Assembly (NCBI RefSeq): GCF_014268495.2
Contig: NZ_CP077087.1
Coordinates: forward strand, 3,165,501-3,229,500
Source: Pseudomonas monsensis
Lineage (GTDB): Bacteria; Pseudomonadota; Gammaproteobacteria; Pseudomonadales; Pseudomonadaceae
DNA length: 64,000 nucleotides
Direction: 5' to 3'
Below the pieces are notes generated by a model. That model saw only the letters and a program-made list of their open reading frames with translations, was not told the DNA's origin and did no database searches. Positions 32,088 to 40,830 of the stretch are shown one piece after another. Made by a program: the position numbers and the translations under genes. Each line of letters opens with the position of its first letter. Position 1 is the first letter of the stretch.

Positions 32088-32113
32088 TCGCTATATAGCG
32101 AAATATATAGCGA
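32088..32113. promoter_or_regulatory. ModE-type operator upstream of modA
   Basis: A perfect 10-bp inverted repeat, TCGCTATATA and TATATAGCGA separated by six bases (GCGAAA), matches the ModE consensus known from E. coli. It lies 76 bp before the modA start, so the operon is probably repressed when molybdate is plentiful. No modE gene is in the window. Confidence 0.85.
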
Positions 32114-32181
32114 AACGCCGGCAAACGGAAAGTGTTGCTTGAAACCAGTGTGAGGGCTTCGATTCCTCATGCGGTCCGGAC

Positions 32182-33246
32182 TCAACGCTGTTGCAGTTTT
32201 GCCAAAGCACCGTCGGCCAACTGTCGCGTCAGTTCGGCACTGCTGACGTCTTTGCCCAACGTAAAGGCCTGACCCGCCCAGAGGTTGGCGAACTCAGCCT
32301 CATGCTTCGCTCGCAACGGCATCAACGCACCCCCCGCCAGCGGAAATGCGGGAGCCATCGGCGACATCGGGCCCAGCTCGCGCATGGCACGGTTCAGAAT
32401 GCCGCGGGCCGGACGGCCGGTGAAAATATTGGTGATCGCGGTTTCGCTTTCCTTGGCCGTGCGCAGCGCCTGGTGATGAGCAGCGCTGACTTTCGCTTCC
32501 GGGGTGAACAGGTACGCAGTACCCACCTGCGCCGCCGACGCGCCGAGCATGAGCGCTGCCGCGACACCGCGAGCGTCGGCAATGGCGCCCGCAGCGATCA
32601 CAGGAATGTTCACCGCATCCACCACCTGCGGTACCAGGGCAAATGTGCCGACCTGACTGCTCAAGTCCTCACTCAGGAACATTCCGCGATGGCCGCCAGC
32701 TTCGTAACCCATGGCAATGATCGCATCGCAACCGTTCTGCTCCAGCCACACGGCCTCCTCGACGGTGGTGGCCGAGGAGAGAATTTTCGCTCCGGTGGCC
32801 TTGACCCGATTCAGCAGGGATTTTTCCGGCAGGCCGAAGTGAAAGCTCACCACCGACGGTCGAAACTCCTCCAGTACATCGCAGGCTGCGGCATCGAAGG
32901 GCGCGCGATTGGACACCGGCGTCGGTGCGTCGAAATCCACGCCCAGTTCGCGATAGTAAGGTTCCAGCAGGTTCTTCCAGTCGCGGGCGCGTTGTTCATC
33001 CGGCGCCGGTGGCTGATGGCAGAAGAAGTTCACGTTGAAAGGTTTGTCAGTGTTTGCACGAATGGTTTTCAGCTCGTCACGCAACTGCTCGATGCTGAGC
33101 ATCGCCGCCGGCATCGAACCCAGCCCCCCGGCGTTACACACGGCGATCACCATGGACGAATTCGTGGCACCGGCCATCGGGCCCTGAATGATTGGTACCT
33201 CAATACCGAGTAGGTCAAGCAGGCGGTTATCTGGCCATTGGCTCAT
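32182..33246 (-). CDS. nitronate monooxygenase (2-nitropropane dioxygenase family)
   Basis: The start is taken at ATG 33246 (MSQWPDNRLLDLLGIEVPIIQGPMAGATN), giving 354 residues. The TIM-barrel flavoenzyme motifs are present: IIQGPMAG at the N-terminus, VNFFCHQPP, VSFHFGLP, GCDAIIAMGYEAGGHRG with the catalytic His, IPVIAAGAIADARGVAAALMLGASAAQVGTAYLFTPEA for FMN phosphate binding, and ITNIFTGRPARGI. It oxidises alkyl nitronates to carbonyl compounds and nitrite. It stands alone, read leftward, with no obvious partner. Confidence 0.9.
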   Translation of the reverse strand: MSQWPDNRLLDLLGIEVPIIQGPMAGATNSSMVIAVCNAGGLGSMPAAMLSIEQLRDELKTIRANTDKPFNVNFFCHQPPAPDEQRARDWKNLLEPYYRELGVDFDAPTPVSNRAPFDAAACDVLEEFRPSVVSFHFGLPEKSLLNRVKATGAKILSSATTVEEAVWLEQNGCDAIIAMGYEAGGHRGMFLSEDLSSQVGTFALVPQVVDAVNIPVIAAGAIADARGVAAALMLGASAAQVGTAYLFTPEAKVSAAHHQALRTAKESETAITNIFTGRPARGILNRAMRELGPMSPMAPAFPLAGGALMPLRAKHEAEFANLWAGQAFTLGKDVSSAELTRQLADGALAKLQQR

Positions 33247-33354
33247 GACAGCGGTTCTCCGAACGACAAAACGGGCAGGGACGGCAGGGTCGTTTTTTAA
33301 CAGCAAAGCCGTCTACACAGCCAGTTCGAAATACTGAATATGCCATGCAGTTTT

Positions 33355-35793
33355 TCAGCGTCGGTGTAATCCGCCGCCGCCAAACGAACGATTCATGTTT
33401 TGCGAGGAGTTATGAAAGTTGTTGGTGCGCTGGTTGCCGACATTGCGCGCAGCGGATTCGCGATTGAGGTTCTGCAGTTGTGCATTGTTGTTTACCGGCG
33501 CCGGCCGTGTACCGCCGCCCACCATCGACTGCCAGCCATTATCGGTTTTCTTGTAGACGTTACCGTCATGCCCCGCATAAACGTTGTCGCCGACATGGGC
33601 CACACCACTGTTGCGTCCGCGAACCGCGCCATATTGAGTGGTGTTGCCGGAGTTGGGGTTGTACACCGCACCACGGTTGGCGGTGACTTGCGTGCCGTTG
33701 CGCGCATTGCCGACAGTGACCCGTTCGCCGGCAATGGCGCCGCCGTTCGGCCCGGTCGCCACGCCGCTGCGTCCGGCTGCATAGTTGCCGTTATAGACGT
33801 TATGCACGGCGCCCCGTTGACCCGCCGCTGCGACGCCGGTGCGTGAGTTATACGAAGCACCTACCTGACCCGCCCAGCGATTGCCGGTCCAGGCGTTGTA
33901 GCCCGCACCGTAGCGGCTGACGGTCGCTCGATCGCCCCACTGACGGTAAATGTTGCCCGTGGTTCCGGCCCAGCCGCCGGGCCCCCAGGCTACCGCGCCG
34001 CCACGATAACCGTAGGCGGCGCCACCCCAGGCCAGCGGCGCTGGATACAGGTGCGGGCCCCAGGCGTAACCCCAGCCGTAATTGCCCCACCACGGATAGG
34101 CGCCCCAGCCCCAGCCCATTGCCACGGTGCTGCCGCCCCAGCTCCAGCCGAAACCGAAGCCGAACGTCCAGCCGGTCCAGGGTGTGTAGCGAATGGCGAC
34201 GCCGAAACCGTAAGTCACCGGCGGCCCGTACCAGACACTGCCGACCCACGGCGTGTACGGATAACCGGTGCCATAAACCACGACGCCGGTCGCCGGGTCC
34301 AGATTCGATCCCTGATACCCCGGCGTGTAACCGACCACCACGGTATCGCCGCTGGACTCATAGACCTTGACGTAGGTGAGGTAGTGCATGGGCGAACTCG
34401 GCGGGATCGAATAGATCACCGCCGGTACGGAACTGGCCACGGTCCACGGCCCGTTCAAGGACGTCGAGGTGAACCAGATTCCGTTCTCCACCGCAAACCA
34501 GCTGTCGTTGTCGACGCGCATGATCGGTGTCGCACTGTTGACCACATACTGCAGCGGTGTGCTGTTGATGGCTTTGAGTTGCGGCTCGCCATCGAACTGC
34601 GGCGCTGTCATGTGCACCGCGTTTTTCTTGATCGCCGAGGTCTGGGGAATGGTCGCGGCAATCGCGGCTTCCTTGGCCTGTGGCGTGCCGGCGACGGAGG
34701 CCTTGACGTTCTCTTTCGGGCTGTCGTCGGGGATGTTTGCGAAGTCGGCGGGCAATTTGTCGGCCGGGGTAAATGTCCACGGCCCCTTCATGTCGCTGGC
34801 GCGAAACCAGCGCCCGGAGATCAGCACGTAACTGTTCTGGTCACCGATTTCCTTGAAGATATGCCCGGTGGTGTTGCTCACATAAAGCAGGCTTGTGCCT
34901 TGGATGGGCAGCCATTGTGGCGCGCCGTCGGTCACCAGCAGTTCGGTGGGCGTGGTGGCGATGAAGATCTTCGGCTGCGGCGGTTTGGCCAGACTCGGCA
35001 CCTTGTCTTTGGGATCACTTTGTCCCGTCAACAGATCGACCTGCCGACTCTTGATCGCCGCCAGTCGGGCTTTTTCCAGATCGGCAGGTGGTGCGGCCAG
35101 GCGCATGTACTCGCCGCTCAACTGGTCGGCAACCATCCAGCCATCGAATACATGCAGGTAATGTTTGCCCTGGGCATCGTTCAGCAGCAGCGGCCGAGTG
35201 TTGAGCACCCGTTGCAGCGCAGTGCCGTCCACCGCTCGATAGGCGGCCTCGCCATCAATATAGACAAGCAGAGCGGGGACGTCGGACGTGACGATGGCTG
35301 GCGGCGTATTTTCCAGTGGCGCGCTGTCGGCTTTCTGCTCGGCCGACAGCACGCCTACGGCGGCTTCGAGCTGATCCAGCGAAATGGTCTTCTTGCGGTT
35401 TTCGGCGTCCTTTTGCAATGCCGCGACCCAGATGTCGGCCTGGCGGGCATCGGCCGGGAAGTCGGCCTTGATCAGCTTGTACTGATCGAGCGCCACCCAG
35501 CGGGTCGCTTTGTCGACCAGTGTATGCGCGCTGAACTGGACGATGCCGTAGGTGGACTTGCCGTCGCCGCTTGTGGCTTCGACCGCCGCGCGGGCATTGA
35601 GGGTATAGCCATCCCAGCTGTCGAGTTGCGGCTGGTACACGGTCAGTTTCGCCTTGCCGCTGGTGATGACTTGCGGCCATGTCGGCGCGTCCGGCGCTGC
35701 GTCAGCGGTTGTTGTCGCGGGGGCTGCCAAAGCATTGCCGAAGGTCAGCAGCCACAGCATCAGCATCACAAGAAACGAGCGCGGATAAGGCAT
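33355..35793 (-). CDS. large exported protein with Trp/Gly/Tyr-rich segment
   Basis: I choose ATG 35793 (MPYPRSFLVMLMLWLLTFGNALA) because GGAG lies 8 nt upstream and a signal peptide follows; the frame is open 84 bp further. The ~812-residue mature protein has an N-terminal half of repeated beta-like units (YVVNSATPIMRVDNDSWFAVENGIWFTSTSLNGPW; a related unit is YVSNTTGHIFKEIG...SGRWFRASDMKGPW). A striking segment at ~545-660 is dominated by Gly, Trp, Tyr and Pro (YGFGVAIRYTPWTGWTFGFGFGWSWGG). The Asn/Gly/Arg-rich tail ends GGGGLHRR. Its location should be periplasmic or surface. No enzymatic motif is seen and I do not recognise the family by name. Confidence 0.8.
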   Translation of the reverse strand: MPYPRSFLVMLMLWLLTFGNALAAPATTTADAAPDAPTWPQVITSGKAKLTVYQPQLDSWDGYTLNARAAVEATSGDGKSTYGIVQFSAHTLVDKATRWVALDQYKLIKADFPADARQADIWVAALQKDAENRKKTISLDQLEAAVGVLSAEQKADSAPLENTPPAIVTSDVPALLVYIDGEAAYRAVDGTALQRVLNTRPLLLNDAQGKHYLHVFDGWMVADQLSGEYMRLAAPPADLEKARLAAIKSRQVDLLTGQSDPKDKVPSLAKPPQPKIFIATTPTELLVTDGAPQWLPIQGTSLLYVSNTTGHIFKEIGDQNSYVLISGRWFRASDMKGPWTFTPADKLPADFANIPDDSPKENVKASVAGTPQAKEAAIAATIPQTSAIKKNAVHMTAPQFDGEPQLKAINSTPLQYVVNSATPIMRVDNDSWFAVENGIWFTSTSLNGPWTVASSVPAVIYSIPPSSPMHYLTYVKVYESSGDTVVVGYTPGYQGSNLDPATGVVVYGTGYPYTPWVGSVWYGPPVTYGFGVAIRYTPWTGWTFGFGFGWSWGGSTVAMGWGWGAYPWWGNYGWGYAWGPHLYPAPLAWGGAAYGYRGGAVAWGPGGWAGTTGNIYRQWGDRATVSRYGAGYNAWTGNRWAGQVGASYNSRTGVAAAGQRGAVHNVYNGNYAAGRSGVATGPNGGAIAGERVTVGNARNGTQVTANRGAVYNPNSGNTTQYGAVRGRNSGVAHVGDNVYAGHDGNVYKKTDNGWQSMVGGGTRPAPVNNNAQLQNLNRESAARNVGNQRTNNFHNSSQNMNRSFGGGGLHRR

Positions 35794-35981
35794 TGTCAGC
35801 TCCATCGACAGGGCGATTTCCAAAGGAATCATCGCGAAAGCACAACCGTCGAAAAAGCATAGTCGCCCGCGATGCAAATACCCGGTCGATTTGCGGACAA
35901 GCAGAAAGTCGAGTGTGGCAATGTATTGCGATGTGGTATTTCAAGGCACGCAATCCTTAAACCCGTTCGCGAGAGGTCGCC

Positions 35982-36965
35982 ATGTTCAACGCCATTCTGA
36001 TCGACAAAGACGACCGCGGTTATCGCGCCAGCGTGCAAGCGATCAACGAGGACCAGTTACCCGAAGGCGATGTCACCGTACGTGTCGCCTACAGCACACT
36101 CAACTTCAAGGATGGCCTGGCGATTACCGGCAGCAGTCCGGTGGTGCGCAAATTTCCGATGGTGCCGGGAATCGATCTGGCCGGTACGGTTGAGGCCAGT
36201 GCTCACGCCGATTACGAGGTCGGCGATCCAGTGCTGCTCAACGGCTGGGGCGTCGGTGAAAGTCATTGGGGCGGTCTTGCGCAAAAAGCCCGGTTGCAGG
36301 GTGACTGGCTGATTCCGTTGCCCAAGGCTTTTACCCCGGCACAGGCGATGGCCATTGGCACCGCTGGCTACACGGCGATGCTGTGCATCCTCGCGCTGGA
36401 GCGCAATGGCGTCACGCCCGATCAGGGCGAGATTCTGGTGACGGGCGCCAATGGCGGCGTGGGCAGTTTTGCCATCGCTCTGCTCAGCAAACTCGGCTAC
36501 CAGGTGGTGGCATCCACCGGTCGGGTCTCCGAGCATGAGTACCTGAAACAGCTGGGCGCTAGCGAGATCATTGAGCGCGCAACCTTGTCCGAACCCGGCA
36601 AACCGCTGGCCAAGGAGCGTTGGGCGGGCGTCATTGATTCGGTTGGCAGCCACACCCTGGCCAACGCCTGCGCCAGCACACGAGCCGAAGGAACAGTCGC
36701 TGCCTGCGGCTTGGCGCAAGGTATGGATTTTCCGGCGTCGGTAGCGCCTTTCATCCTGCGCGGCGTGACGCTGGCCGGCATCAATAGCGTGACTCAGCCC
36801 AAGGCGCGCCGCCTGGAAGCCTGGGATCGTCTGGCGAAGGATCTGGATTTCGCGTTGCTGTCGCTGATCAGCCATGAAATCAGCCTGAGCGAAGCGGTCG
36901 ATGCGGCGCCGACATTGCTCGCCGGACAGTTGCGCGGCAGGGTTGTCGTTGACGTCAATCGCTGA
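35982..36965 (+). CDS. acuI: acrylyl-CoA reductase AcuI/YhdH (MDR superfamily)
   Basis: The 327-residue product has the YhdH/AcuI signature. The N-terminus is MFNAILIDKDDRGYRASVQAI, followed by STLNFKDGLAITGSSPVVRKFPMVPGIDLAGTV and NGWGVGESHWGGLAQKA. The NADPH-binding motif is ILVTGANGGVGSFAIALLSKLGYQVVASTGR, and the tail is GINSVTQPKARRLEAWDRLA. No zinc-binding Cys cluster is present, as expected. It reduces acryloyl-CoA to propanoyl-CoA with NADPH and probably protects against toxic acryloyl-CoA. Start ATG 35982 after GAGAGG. Confidence 0.92.
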   Translation: MFNAILIDKDDRGYRASVQAINEDQLPEGDVTVRVAYSTLNFKDGLAITGSSPVVRKFPMVPGIDLAGTVEASAHADYEVGDPVLLNGWGVGESHWGGLAQKARLQGDWLIPLPKAFTPAQAMAIGTAGYTAMLCILALERNGVTPDQGEILVTGANGGVGSFAIALLSKLGYQVVASTGRVSEHEYLKQLGASEIIERATLSEPGKPLAKERWAGVIDSVGSHTLANACASTRAEGTVAACGLAQGMDFPASVAPFILRGVTLAGINSVTQPKARRLEAWDRLAKDLDFALLSLISHEISLSEAVDAAPTLLAGQLRGRVVVDVNR

Positions 36966-37029
36966 CAGAGTTAACGCCATCGCGGCGCTTGCGGACCGTG
37001 CTTCAACCAATCAGGGAGTGAGGTTTTCG

Positions 37030-37488
37030 ATGGACTTGAAACGGCAGCAGATAGACGCCTTCACGGTCTCGGGCTTGCGTGTACGCACGGACAATGCAGC
37101 AGAGCACAGCACCGAGTCGGCGAAGATCGGCCCGATGTGGCGGCAGTTTTTCGCCAGCGCACTGACTGAAATCATTCCCGACCAGCAAGCCGGATCGCCC
37201 GTGTATGGCGTGTATTCGGCCTACGAGTCGGACGCCTCCGGGGCGTTCGACGTGACCGCGGGCGTGGCTGTCGACAAGCCTGCGGGCGGGTACGAATCGG
37301 TCGAGATCGAAGCGGGCGACTATCTGGTGTTCGAGGCGCACGGTCAAATGCCCGACGCGGTGATCTCTACCTGGGGCAAAGTGTGGACGTTCTTTAATGA
37401 CAATCCGCAGATCCAGCGTCGCTACGCCACGGACTTCGAGGCCTATACCGGCCCCGAATCAGTGTCGATCCATATCGGCGTTCGCTAA
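37030..37488 (+). CDS. GyrI-like / AraC effector-binding domain protein
   Basis: The start is taken at ATG 37030 (MDLKRQQIDAFTVSGLRVRT). The 152-residue product matches the AraC_E_bind (GyrI-like) fold: an N-terminal strand with GLRVRTDNA, then GPMWRQFFASALTEIIP, VYGVYSAYESDASGAFDVTAGVAVD, and GGYESVEIEAGDYLVFEAHGQMPDAVISTWGKVWTFF. Single-domain members bind small hydrophobic ligands. Its 3' end overlaps the 3' end of ada on the other strand by 4 bp. It has no DNA-binding domain. Confidence 0.8.
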   Translation: MDLKRQQIDAFTVSGLRVRTDNAAEHSTESAKIGPMWRQFFASALTEIIPDQQAGSPVYGVYSAYESDASGAFDVTAGVAVDKPAGGYESVEIEAGDYLVFEAHGQMPDAVISTWGKVWTFFNDNPQIQRRYATDFEAYTGPESVSIHIGVR

Positions 37489-38552
37489 GACTGCGTCTCA
37501 CGCTCCAGCAACTGGCGCTTGCGCTCCACGCCCCAGCGATAACCTGACAGATTGCCATCGCTGCGCACCACGCGGTGGCAGGGGATCGCTACCGCCAGAC
37601 GGTTGGCCCCGCAGGCCTGGGCCACGGCGCGCATGGATGTCGGCGCGCCGATGCGTTGGGCAATGTCGGCGTAGCTGGCCGTGCTGCCGGGCGGAATCTC
37701 GCGCAACGCTTGCCAGACGCGCTCTTGAAACGCCGTCCCGCGCACGTCCAGCGGCAAGTCCAGGCCAATGGCCGGCGCTTCGATAAAGCCCACGACCTTG
37801 GCGATCAGTTGTTCAAATCCACGGTCGGCGCCAATCAAGTTGGCTTTCTTGAATTGATCCTGCAGATCGCACACCAGTTGATGCGGGTCGTCGCCCAGCA
37901 GAATCGCGCAAACCCCGCGTTCGCTTTGCGCGACCAGGATCGCGCCGAGCGAGCATTGGCCCACCGCGAAACGAATGTCGTTGTTCTGGCCGGCTGCACG
38001 GTAGTCGCCGGGCTTCATGCCTAACAGATGATCGGCGGCTTCGTAGAAGCGGCTGTTGGAGTTGAAACCGGCGTCATAGAGCGCGTCCGTCACGGAGTCG
38101 CCGTCTGCCAGCCGTTCGCGGACCCTGCGCGAACGGTGGGCGGCGGCGTAACCTTTGGGCGTCAGGCCGGTGGCAGCCTTGAACACCCGATGAAAATGAA
38201 ACGGGCTCAAGCCTGCCGTCTGCGCGAGCTCATTGAGCCGCGGCGGGTTTTCTGCCGTTTCGATCTGTCGACAGGCTTTCGCCACGGTCACAGCGTGTTG
38301 CGCCGCGACATCACTGTGATCCTTGCTGGCCCGTTTGCTCGGCCGGTAGCCTGCCGCTTCAGCCTGTTGCGCATTGTCGAAGAACTCGACGTTCTGCGGT
38401 TTAGGCAACCGTGCCAGGCTGCTGGGACGGCAGTAGATGCCGGTGGTTTTTACCGCATAGACAAACTGCCCGTCCGCTCGTGGATCGCGAGCGACCACAG
38501 CGGCCCAGCGTGGATCGTCCTGGATGTTGAGCGGGGTCGAAAGCGTTTTCAT
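37485..38552 (-). CDS. ada: Ada: regulator / O6-methylguanine-DNA methyltransferase with degenerate zinc site
   Basis: The 355-residue product has the three Ada parts. The N-terminal methyl-phosphotriester domain spans ~1-80 (WAAVVARDPRADGQFVYAVKTTGIYCRPSS). An AraC-type HTH spans ~95-190 (LNELAQTAGLSPFHFHRVFKAATGLTPKGY). The C-terminal alkyltransferase domain ends with GANRLAVAIPCHRVVRSDGNLSGYRWG, where PCHRV holds the active Cys (~325). Of the four zinc ligands known in E. coli Ada (C38, C42, C69, C72) only the first is kept (C41); the others are Ser45, Ser72 and Ala75. Guanine repair should work, but sensing of methyl-phosphotriesters is doubtful. It follows alkB in the same direction. Confidence 0.9.
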   Translation of the reverse strand: MKTLSTPLNIQDDPRWAAVVARDPRADGQFVYAVKTTGIYCRPSSLARLPKPQNVEFFDNAQQAEAAGYRPSKRASKDHSDVAAQHAVTVAKACRQIETAENPPRLNELAQTAGLSPFHFHRVFKAATGLTPKGYAAAHRSRRVRERLADGDSVTDALYDAGFNSNSRFYEAADHLLGMKPGDYRAAGQNNDIRFAVGQCSLGAILVAQSERGVCAILLGDDPHQLVCDLQDQFKKANLIGADRGFEQLIAKVVGFIEAPAIGLDLPLDVRGTAFQERVWQALREIPPGSTASYADIAQRIGAPTSMRAVAQACGANRLAVAIPCHRVVRSDGNLSGYRWGVERKRQLLERETQS

Positions 38553-38637
38553 GATGAGTAATCCGTTGACCTGTTTGACTCAGGTTAACCAGCCTCGGCG
38601 CGCACGACACTCCGGGCCTTGCGGTCGAATTTTCTGC

Positions 38638-39303
38638 TTATCGGGCGACCCGGAACGTCAGGTTGATCCGCTGTTCGCCAAGGCGCGGATGCTGACCGTG
38701 CCTGATCGGCAATACGCCGTGATACCGCAAGCGGTCGACGCCACCCCAGACCACCATGTCACCGTGCAGCAGTGGAATGCGCTGGGTTTTGTCGCTGCGG
38801 GAAAAACCGCCGAACAGAAACATCGCCGGCAACCCGAGGGACAGGGAAACGATCGGTGCGGCGTAGTCCTTTTCGTCTTTATCCTGATGTAACGACATCT
38901 TGGCACCGGGGATATAGCGGTTGATCAGGCAGGAATCTGCGTTGAAGTCAGAGAATCCGCCGCGTTCGGCGGCCGAGTGCGCCAGCATGGCGAACGATTT
39001 CGGCATCGGCGGCCAGGGTAAACCGCTGAGCGGGTCGACGGGCGAGTAACGATAGCCGCTGCGATCGGTGATCCAGCCCCACGCACCGCAACTGCTGGTG
39101 CCGACTGACATGCTGAAGCCGCCCGGCGTGACCATGTGACGCAAGGGCGCGGCGACGAGAATGGCGTCCAGCGCCGGCAGCAGGTGGTCGACCACCGGCA
39201 AGGCGAAACCGCGCAACACCCATGATTGTTCGCCGATCTGCTCGGCTCGTGGCTGTTGTTCGGGTTCGTGGCCTGCGAACAGATCGAATGTACGGGATGA
39301 CAT
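38638..39303 (-). CDS. alkB: AlkB alpha-ketoglutarate-dependent DNA dioxygenase
   Basis: The start is ATG 39303 (MSSRTFDLFAGHEPEQ), giving 221 residues. The Fe/2OG core is visible: MTPGGFSMSVGTSSCGAWGWITDRSGYRYSP, then NRYIPGAKMSLHQDKDE with the HxD iron ligands, SLSLGLPAMFLFGGFSRSDKT, and the distal His in DRLRYHGVLPIRHG, with the closing NLTFRVAR supplying the 2OG-binding Arg. It removes methyl groups from 1-methyladenine and 3-methylcytosine. It lies 5 bp after the 2OG oxygenase gene and 85 bp before ada. Confidence 0.93.
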   Translation of the reverse strand: MSSRTFDLFAGHEPEQQPRAEQIGEQSWVLRGFALPVVDHLLPALDAILVAAPLRHMVTPGGFSMSVGTSSCGAWGWITDRSGYRYSPVDPLSGLPWPPMPKSFAMLAHSAAERGGFSDFNADSCLINRYIPGAKMSLHQDKDEKDYAAPIVSLSLGLPAMFLFGGFSRSDKTQRIPLLHGDMVVWGGVDRLRYHGVLPIRHGQHPRLGEQRINLTFRVAR

Positions 39304-39308
39304 GGTCG

Positions 39309-40019
39309 TCACGTGGCGTCGTGAAAGATGATGCCTAGGGTATGCCTTTTTCCACTGTGCAGGCGACTGACGCCATGACGCAGGGTCACCCGGTAATCGC
39401 CGCGCACGCCTTTGACCGGGCGTTGATTGACGGCAAAGATCACGGCATCGACTTTTTTCAGATCCAGCACCAGCGGACGCGACTGCATGCGCGGGCGTTG
39501 TTCGGTGAGGACGAATTCGCCACCGGTAAAATCCTCGCCGGGTTCTGACAGCAGAATCGCCACTTGCAACGGAAACACCCATTCACCGTACACATCCTGG
39601 TGCAGGCAGTTGTAGTCCTGCGCACCGTACTGCAATAAGAGCGGAGTAGGGCGCAACTGGCCGGCGGCATGGCAGTGCTGAAGAAATTCGTCGTGGCCTG
39701 GCGGAAAACGTTCCGGCAGGTTCATTCGCGCGTACCAGCGATTCGCCACCGGCACCAGGCACGGATACAGCGCCGTGCGCAGGCGTTGTATGGGCGCGGG
39801 CAGCGGATAACGGAAGTACTTGTATTCGCCGCGACCGAAACCATGGCGAGCCATGATGACCTGGGAGCGGAACGGCCCGGTCTGCGGATAGAGCGCGCTC
39901 AGGTGCTCACAGCTTGCGGCCGACAGCAGTGAGCGGATGATGGCGCATCCGTCGCGGTCCAGTTGCTGTTCAAGACCGGCCCAGTCGAGTTCGGCTAAAC
40001 GGGTGGGTGACATCGACAT
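39309..40019 (-). CDS. 2OG-Fe(II) oxygenase
   Basis: The start is ATG 40019 (MSMSPTRLAELDWAGLEQQ), 9 bp after AAGGAG, giving 236 residues. The fold shows LQYGAQDYNCLHQDVYGEWVFPLQVAILLSEPGEDFTGGEFVLTEQRPRMQSRP with HQD as iron ligands, and VRGDYRVTLRHGVSRLHSGKRHTLGIIFHDA with the distal His and the 2OG-binding Arg. This is the prolyl-hydroxylase-like family often encoded beside alkB. The 5-bp gap to alkB indicates co-transcription, so a role in alkylation repair or modification is likely, but the substrate is unknown. Confidence 0.88.
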   Translation of the reverse strand: MSMSPTRLAELDWAGLEQQLDRDGCAIIRSLLSAASCEHLSALYPQTGPFRSQVIMARHGFGRGEYKYFRYPLPAPIQRLRTALYPCLVPVANRWYARMNLPERFPPGHDEFLQHCHAAGQLRPTPLLLQYGAQDYNCLHQDVYGEWVFPLQVAILLSEPGEDFTGGEFVLTEQRPRMQSRPLVLDLKKVDAVIFAVNQRPVKGVRGDYRVTLRHGVSRLHSGKRHTLGIIFHDAT

Positions 40020-40112
40020 GCTGACTCCTTGACCCAAGGTCGAAGCCGTCAGTCTGGTCAGGTGCGGGCGGCAGAGCACTCCGCCGCTTGCGGTCGAATT
40101 CCCGGCGCCGTA

Positions 40113-40289
40113 CTACAGCGCTTTGCTCACGGCGATGTCAGTGATCACATCGTCGCTCTGGCCGTGGATAGCGTCCAGGGCTGCCTTGGCCTCTTCCGCT
40201 GTGCCGTTCTGCAGTTGTGCGAACTCGAAGCGGCGTTCGCCGTTGAGTTTGTACTTGATGACGTATTTGGTCGTTTGAGCCACGGTCAT
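40113..40289 (-). CDS. small conserved-looking protein (58 aa)
   Basis: The ORF reads MTVAQTTKYVIKYKLNGERR and continues FEFAQLQNGTAEEAKAALDA to IAVSKAL, with stop TAG at 40113-40115. Start ATG 40289 is preceded by AGGTAGGC. The beta-beta-alpha pattern and regular codon use argue that it is real despite its size. It lies between the alkylation-repair genes and the DUF1883-like gene, all leftward. Function unknown. Confidence 0.6.
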   Translation of the reverse strand: MTVAQTTKYVIKYKLNGERRFEFAQLQNGTAEEAKAALDAIHGQSDDVITDIAVSKAL

Positions 40290-40317
40290 GCCTACCTTTC
40301 TGAATGGGCGGAGCGTC

Positions 40318-40620
40318 TCAGCTGAGTTTGGAGCTGGAGCGGCGAATGATCTTGATCGAATGGGTCAGCGTCGGTTTGCGGGTTACGCTGATCGCCCGGC
40401 GGTTGACGGTGTCGATGGTGATGTTCCAGAACCCGGTGCTCGGCGCGGTGATACGGGCCGGGAACGTGTCGAAAGCGCCACCGTGATAGGTGTGGCGGCC
40501 GCCGTTCTTGAAGCTGCGGAAGTTGGCGTCGTTCATCAGACGGATGTTGCACATTTGCGAGCATTGGATGACGACGATGTCGTCTTCGTTGAGGTGCTCG
40601 CGCTGGTGAATAAATTTCAT
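40318..40620 (-). CDS. DUF1883-like protein (100 aa)
   Basis: The start is taken at ATG 40620 (MKFIHQREHLNEDDIVVIQ), after GGAGGCGCC. The N-terminal ~65 residues (QCSQMCNIRLMNDANFRSFKNGGRHTYHGGAFDTFPARITAPSTGFWNITID in outline) match DUF1883, a small beta-rich domain sometimes fused to TIR domains in other proteins. The C-terminal tail is basic (RKPTLTHSIKIIRRSSSK). It is 28 bp upstream of the 58-aa gene. Function unknown. Confidence 0.75.
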   Translation of the reverse strand: MKFIHQREHLNEDDIVVIQCSQMCNIRLMNDANFRSFKNGGRHTYHGGAFDTFPARITAPSTGFWNITIDTVNRRAISVTRKPTLTHSIKIIRRSSSKLS

Positions 40621-40830
40621 GGGCGCCTCCAGAAGGGCTTTTTCTACTAAATCAAAACGATAGCTTGTCGATGAGCGCAGTTTATCAGCCCGCACGGGTT
40701 ATTATCCGGCCGTCGGGCGTCGCTTTGACAATTTTGAACAGATATTCGCGATTGGATGCGGGTTAAATGCAGAAGGCCTCGGATAAAAACGGCATTTGTG
40801 CTGTCGGACGGTCTTTAATGGAGGTTTTAT

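Noticed and set aside
34051..35862. 603-aa plus-strand ORF opposite the Trp/Gly-rich gene
   Set aside because: Antisense shadow: the minus-strand frame has a signal peptide, an RBS and repeated structure.
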